A DNA stretch of 8,731 nt from Ardenticatenales bacterium (GTDB taxonomy: Bacteria; Chloroflexota; Anaerolineae; Promineifilales; UBA4811): NCBI GenBank assembly GCA_030667645.1, contig DAOUVM010000075.1, positions 1-8,731 of the forward strand. Direction: 5' to 3'. The notes beneath the pieces were generated by a model. That model ran no database searches. It saw only the letters and a list, made by a program, of their open reading frames with translations, and had not been told where the DNA came from. Below are positions 5,779-8,731 of this stretch, one piece after another. The position numbers and the translations under genes are program-made. How positions within the stretch are numbered: the stretch's first letter is position 1; each line of letters opens with the position of its first letter.

Positions 5779-7377
5779 TCAAGCCCCATCCTCAAAGACC
5801 GCATCGGCCGGCATGCCTGGCTTGAGCCGGTGGTCCGCATTGTCCAATCGGATCTTGATCGCAAAGACCATGTGCACCCGCTCTTCCTGGGTTTGAACGT
5901 TCCTGGGTGTGAACTCGGCCTGGGAAGCAATATGGGACACCATCCCCGCGAAAACCTCGTCGAATGCATCCACCATCACCTCCACCGGTTGGCCCAGTGA
6001 TACCCGGCCGAGATCGGCCTCTGGTACATAGACGGTGAGCGTCACCTCATCCAGGTCTGCCAGAAGAAAGAGGGTCCCGCCGGGTGCGGCCAATTCGCCC
6101 AGATGGACCAGTTGCTCCGTGAGTATCCCACCCACCGGCGCGTGGAGAGTCGTTCGCTCCAACTGGATATCAATCGCCCTCAATGCAGACCCGGCCGAGG
6201 CCAGCACTGCCTCCGCCTGGGCCACCTGCGCCTCCAGCACCGCGATCTCTTCGGCCGTGGCGCCGGCCCGGAGTTGAGACCGCAACGCCTCCGCCTGGGC
6301 CAATTGCCCCTCAACGACCGCGACCTGCGAACGTGCGGCCGGCACCTGCGCTTCCGCCAGCCTGACCTGTCCATCAGCTATGCTGAGACCGGTTTCTGCC
6401 TGATCAAGAGCCGCTTCCGCTGCCTCTACACCCGCCTGGCCGATGGCCACCTGCGCCTGAGCCGCGCTCTCGCCTGCCCTTCCGGCGGCGATCTCATTGC
6501 TCGTTGCGCCAGCCCTTGCCAGGTCGAGCTGCGCCTGGGCAGCATCCCGGGCAGATTGGACGGCCTCCATCTGAAAGCGGGCCTGCTCCTCCGGTACACC
6601 CCCGATATTGTTGTCGGTCAGTTGCCGGTGAACGCTGGCCGCAAATCGCAGTTCCGCCTCAGCCTGCGCCAAAAGAGCCTGGTACACCGCCAGTTCCTGG
6701 GGTCGGGCGCCGGCCTGCAGTCGGGCGAGTTCCGCCTGCACCCGGGCCAGGTCCGCCTCGGCCGCGTCAAGCATTCCCTCGGCTTGGGCCAGAGTGGCCA
6801 TGGCCACCTCCACCACGCTTTGGGCCTGATTCGCCAGGCTGGCGCGCGCCGTCTCAGCCGCGATCTCTGCTTGGTCCACCACGGCCACCGTGCCCGCCAC
6901 GCTGCCTTGGGCAGAGGCGATGGCTCCCTCCGCCGCAGCGATCTCGTGCGCTCGCGCGCCCGAGGTCGCCGCGGCGAGTTGCGCCACCGCGGCGTCCACC
7001 GCCGCCTGCGCTTGAGCCACGCCTGCCTCGGCCCCCTCCCTTTGAACCATGAGAGCCGCCCGATCAAGCTGGAGCAGTGCATCTCCTGCGTCTACTCTAT
7101 CCCCTTGCCCGGCAAATAACTCGACCACGCGCCCCCCCATCTCGTGAGCAATAGCAACGTCCTCCGCCTCGATGGCGCCAGAGGCCACCAGCGCACCTGT
7201 TTTCGTGGCCGGCGGACGCGCCGGCTGGGGGGAACTGCTGCCGGTCGTCTCGCCCTGCATCTCGGCAACGAAATCGTCCCAGGCGGCCGGATCAGCCCGA
7301 AAGTACAGCCAGCCGATACCCGCTGCTCCTGCTATTAGAGCTATCACGACCACCAGGATAACCACGCCTTTTCTCAT
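5779..7377 (-). CDS. HlyD/YbhG-type membrane fusion protein with extended coiled coil
   Basis: This periplasmic or extracytoplasmic adaptor would work with the ABC-2 transporter encoded upstream. From ATG 7377 it has 532 residues: a short MRKG start, an N-terminal membrane anchor at about 5-26, a Ser/Pro-rich linker at about 43-58, and a first lipoyl-like half with GRVVELFAGQGDRVDAGDALLQLD. A very long Ala/Gln/Glu-rich helical region covers about 108-405. The second lipoyl half is LHAPVGGILTEQLVHLGELA, followed by the beta-barrel segment and TPRNVQTQEERVHMVFAIKI with LKPGMPADAVF at the end. These are typical of the YbhG-like branch, whose members are usually about 330-430 residues, so this one is long. 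The frame stays open upstream to 7512, inside the ATPase gene, but GGAGGAG at 7388-7382 and the MRKG-plus-anchor N-terminus fix the start at 7377. The gene begins 61 bp after the ATPase stop. Arginine codons are mostly CGN. Confidence 0.9.
   Translation of the reverse strand: MRKGVVILVVVIALIAGAAGIGWLYFRADPAAWDDFVAEMQGETTGSSSPQPARPPATKTGALVASGAIEAEDVAIAHEMGGRVVELFAGQGDRVDAGDALLQLDRAALMVQREGAEAGVAQAQAAVDAAVAQLAAATSGARAHEIAAAEGAIASAQGSVAGTVAVVDQAEIAAETARASLANQAQSVVEVAMATLAQAEGMLDAAEADLARVQAELARLQAGARPQELAVYQALLAQAEAELRFAASVHRQLTDNNIGGVPEEQARFQMEAVQSARDAAQAQLDLARAGATSNEIAAGRAGESAAQAQVAIGQAGVEAAEAALDQAETGLSIADGQVRLAEAQVPAARSQVAVVEGQLAQAEALRSQLRAGATAEEIAVLEAQVAQAEAVLASAGSALRAIDIQLERTTLHAPVGGILTEQLVHLGELAAPGGTLFLLADLDEVTLTVYVPEADLGRVSLGQPVEVMVDAFDEVFAGMVSHIASQAEFTPRNVQTQEERVHMVFAIKIRLDNADHRLKPGMPADAVFEDGA
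6202..6963 (-). repeat. Four related segments in the fusion-protein coiled coil
   Basis: Four copies of a GA-x3-E-[IL]-A motif followed by an AxAQAxA-type heptad stretch begin near residues 140, 223, 290 and 372 of the fusion protein: GARAHEIAA, GARPQELAV, GATSNEIAA and GATAEEIAV. Their spacing is 83, 67 and 82 residues. The similarity is at protein level and imperfect. It looks like duplication of a helical-hairpin unit in the coiled-coil region. Confidence 0.6.
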
Positions 7378-7381
7378 GTCG

Positions 7382-7388
7382 CTCCTCC
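7382..7388 (-). promoter_or_regulatory. Ribosome-binding site deciding the fusion-protein start
   Basis: GGAGGAG on the minus strand lies four bases before ATG 7377. It excludes the longer open frame starting at 7512, whose extra 45 residues (rich in W, C and R) look unlike a HlyD N-terminus and overlap the ATPase gene. Confidence 0.7.
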
Positions 7389-7438
7389 AATACGGTATCG
7401 GTCTGCGCAAACCGGGCACGTACCACCAGTCAGAATCT

Positions 7439-8443
7439 TTACCCTGCATCTTGTGGGCTTTCACGCACACTCGCAATGAACACATCCTCCAGAGATGGAA
7501 CGATAACGTCAATGCTGTGTACCTTCACGCCCCCTGCCTCCAGCGCCTGCTCGACCTGCGGCCGGTGCGCCTGAACATCCTCGCTCACCAGATGGATGAG
7601 CGCGCCATAGAGCGACACATCCTCGAAGAGATCTGTTCCCCTGAGGACACTCATCGCCGTATCCGGCGCGGAGCAGTCGATTTCCAGCACCTTGCCGCTC
7701 ATCTTCTCTGCCTTGATTCTTTCCGGCGAGCCGAGGGCCACCAGGCGGCCGCGCTGGATGAAACCGAGCCGGTGGCAGTGTTCGGCCTCGTCCATATAGT
7801 GAGTCGTGACAAAGATCGTTCGTCCCTCGTCCGAGAGGTCATAGAGCAGATCCCAGAACTCGCGACGGGAGATGGGGTCCACTCCGGCCGTCGGCTCGTC
7901 CAGGAAGAGCATCTGTGGTTCGTGCAGAATGGCGCAGCCCAAAGCCAGTCGCTGCCGCCATCCCCCGGAGAGGTGTTCGGTCAACTCGCGCTCTCTTCCC
8001 GCCAGTCCGGCCATTTCCAGGATGGCCTCCTTGCGCTCCTGTAACCGACGGCCGCGCACCCCATAAACGCCGCCAAAGAAACTCAGGTTCTCGGCCACAG
8101 TGAGATCGTCGTAGAGGCTGAACCGCTGCGACATGTACCCAATGCGCCGGCGGATCTCGATCGCCTGGCGGACGACGTCAAACCCGAGCACGGTCGCGGA
8201 CCCCTCGGTAGGATCGAGTAGACCCAGCAGCATACGGATGGTAGTTGTCTTGCCCGCACCATTCGGCCCCAGGAAGCCGAATATCTCACCCTGATGCACG
8301 GTGAAACTGATCCGGTCTACTGCGGTGAAACTATCAAACCGTTTGGTCAGCTCGATCGTCTCAACCGCACTCTGCCTATGTTGCGCGTCCCGTCGAGCGG
8401 GCCGGACGCTATCTCCAGCTACCATATCCTTCACATGACTCAA
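7439..8443 (-). CDS. ABC transporter ATP-binding protein (ABC-2 / YbhF-like)
   Basis: This cytoplasmic ATPase would drive an ABC-2 type exporter. In 334 residues it shows the Walker A GPNGAGKTT at about 59-67, Q-loop glutamine Q106 in YMSQRFSLYDDLT, and the signature LSGGWRQRLALG at about 158-169. Walker B is MLFLDEPTAGVDP at about 178-190, and the H-loop histidine is H215 in VTTHYMDEAEH. The C-terminal extension ending VPSLEDVFIASV is usual in drug- and lipid-export ATPases of this type. All catalytic elements are intact. The first possible start is the TTG at 8443. It has no clear ribosome-binding site; GTG 8434 or ATG 8425 are alternatives, and the conserved domain begins only around residue 27 (VETIELTKRF). 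It follows the permease stop by 69 bp in the same frame and precedes the fusion protein by 61 bp. The three genes probably form one operon. The substrate is unknown. Confidence 0.93.
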   Translation of the reverse strand: MSHVKDMVAGDSVRPARRDAQHRQSAVETIELTKRFDSFTAVDRISFTVHQGEIFGFLGPNGAGKTTTIRMLLGLLDPTEGSATVLGFDVVRQAIEIRRRIGYMSQRFSLYDDLTVAENLSFFGGVYGVRGRRLQERKEAILEMAGLAGRERELTEHLSGGWRQRLALGCAILHEPQMLFLDEPTAGVDPISRREFWDLLYDLSDEGRTIFVTTHYMDEAEHCHRLGFIQRGRLVALGSPERIKAEKMSGKVLEIDCSAPDTAMSVLRGTDLFEDVSLYGALIHLVSEDVQAHRPQVEQALEAGGVKVHSIDVIVPSLEDVFIASVRESPQDAG

Positions 8444-8512
8444 CGCTGCTGCCTGGTTTGACTCGACACGGATGTGGCAGCGCTGGCTCGCCCATGATCG
8501 GTATCCGTACTT

Positions 8513-8731
8513 TCACTGCAGCCGCCGGCGGCGGAGCAGCAACACGGTTCCGGTGTAGATCGCCGCACCCAGCCCGGCAATCGCCAGCAACTCTCGCCAG
8601 AACACGGAAACTCCTGCCCCCTTGAGCAGGATGCTGCGAAAGACGACCAGCCAGTGCTTTAAGGGAAAAAAGTTGGCAATGATCTGCATGAAACGCGGCA
8701 TCGTCTCCACCGGAAAAGCATAGCCGGAAAA
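8513..8731 (-). CDS. ABC-2 type transporter permease, C-terminal part (partial)
   Basis: The minus-strand frame is open from the window edge (residues FSGYAFPVETMP) to a TGA at 8515-8513, giving the last 72 residues of a membrane protein whose start lies outside the window. The segment FSGYAFPVETMPRFMQIIANFFPLKHWLVVFRSILLKGAG matches the C-terminal end of ABC-2 permeases (FPxxxMPxxxQxxxxxxPxxxxxxxxRxIxLKG). It is followed by a last hydrophobic helix, LLAIAGLGAAIYTGTVLLL, and a basic cytoplasmic tail RRRRLQ. It would be the membrane partner of the ATPase downstream. Whether further permease genes precede it cannot be seen. Confidence 0.85.
   Translation of the reverse strand, partial: FSGYAFPVETMPRFMQIIANFFPLKHWLVVFRSILLKGAGVSVFWRELLAIAGLGAAIYTGTVLLLRRRRLQ

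Noticed and set aside
5570..5782. A 70-codon minus-strand frame between the fusion protein and the DUF362 gene, ending in a TGATG overlap with the DUF362 start
   Set aside because: It starts with TTG without a convincing ribosome-binding site, has no recognisable family features, and contains the near-consensus promoter of the next gene.
6103..7119. Long plus-strand open frames opposite the HlyD-type gene (338 codons, and a Pro-rich one of 182 codons at 6504-7052)
   Set aside because: They are antisense shadows of the Ala/Gln/Glu-rich coiled-coil region, whose GC-rich repeats lack stops on the other strand; the products are low-complexity L/R/P-rich.
7172..8044. A 290-codon plus-strand open frame across the ATPase and fusion-protein genes
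   Set aside because: It lies antisense to two well-supported genes and crosses their intergenic gap; it has no ribosome-binding site or recognisable motif.
7378..8512. Similar GGTATC-containing dyads in the two short gaps flanking the ATPase gene
   Set aside because: The shared core is too short and imperfect to claim a regulatory or mobile repeat.

Overview
The window holds two converging gene groups with different composition. It suggests an anaerobic bacterium: a tungsten-type aldehyde:ferredoxin oxidoreductase (AOR) sits in an operon with an acyl-CoA synthetase. Anaerobic Chloroflexota or Desulfobacterota would fit the gene styles, but this is an impression from the protein sequences and not a test. 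The window contains no rRNA, tRNA, CRISPR array or insertion sequence that I can see.

Left, + strand (about 1-4042): a possible tail of an upstream gene (2-52), then a tightly packed operon. It has a small SCP2-like lipid-carrier domain protein (98-463), an AOR-family oxidoreductase with all four cluster cysteines (481-2343), and an AMP-forming acyl-CoA synthetase (2345-4042). The stop of SCP2 overlaps a possible start of the AOR, and one base separates the AOR stop from the synthetase start. Together they could interconvert hydrophobic aldehydes, acids and acyl-CoAs, with SCP2 presenting the lipid. The synthetase carries an in-frame TAG at codon 58, where relatives usually have tyrosine, and is otherwise an intact full-length frame. 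It is therefore a very recent pseudogene, a sequence error, a recoded gene, or a gene restarted at the TTG at 2567.

Right, - strand (8731 down to 4086): the C-terminal end of an ABC-2 membrane permease (partial at the window edge), an ABC ATPase (8443-7439), and a very long HlyD/YbhG-type membrane fusion protein (7377-5779) whose coiled-coil region is built from four related segments. These three would form one export system. Downstream on the same strand, after about 200 bp holding a near-consensus sigma-70 promoter, is a DUF362 protein (5570-4086) with a cysteine-rich C-terminal region that may bind an Fe-S cluster.

The two groups meet tail to tail in a 43-bp gap that begins with a run of eight C. 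Arginine codons change across this junction, from mostly AGA/AGG on the left to mostly CGN on the right. That hints at different histories for the two halves.
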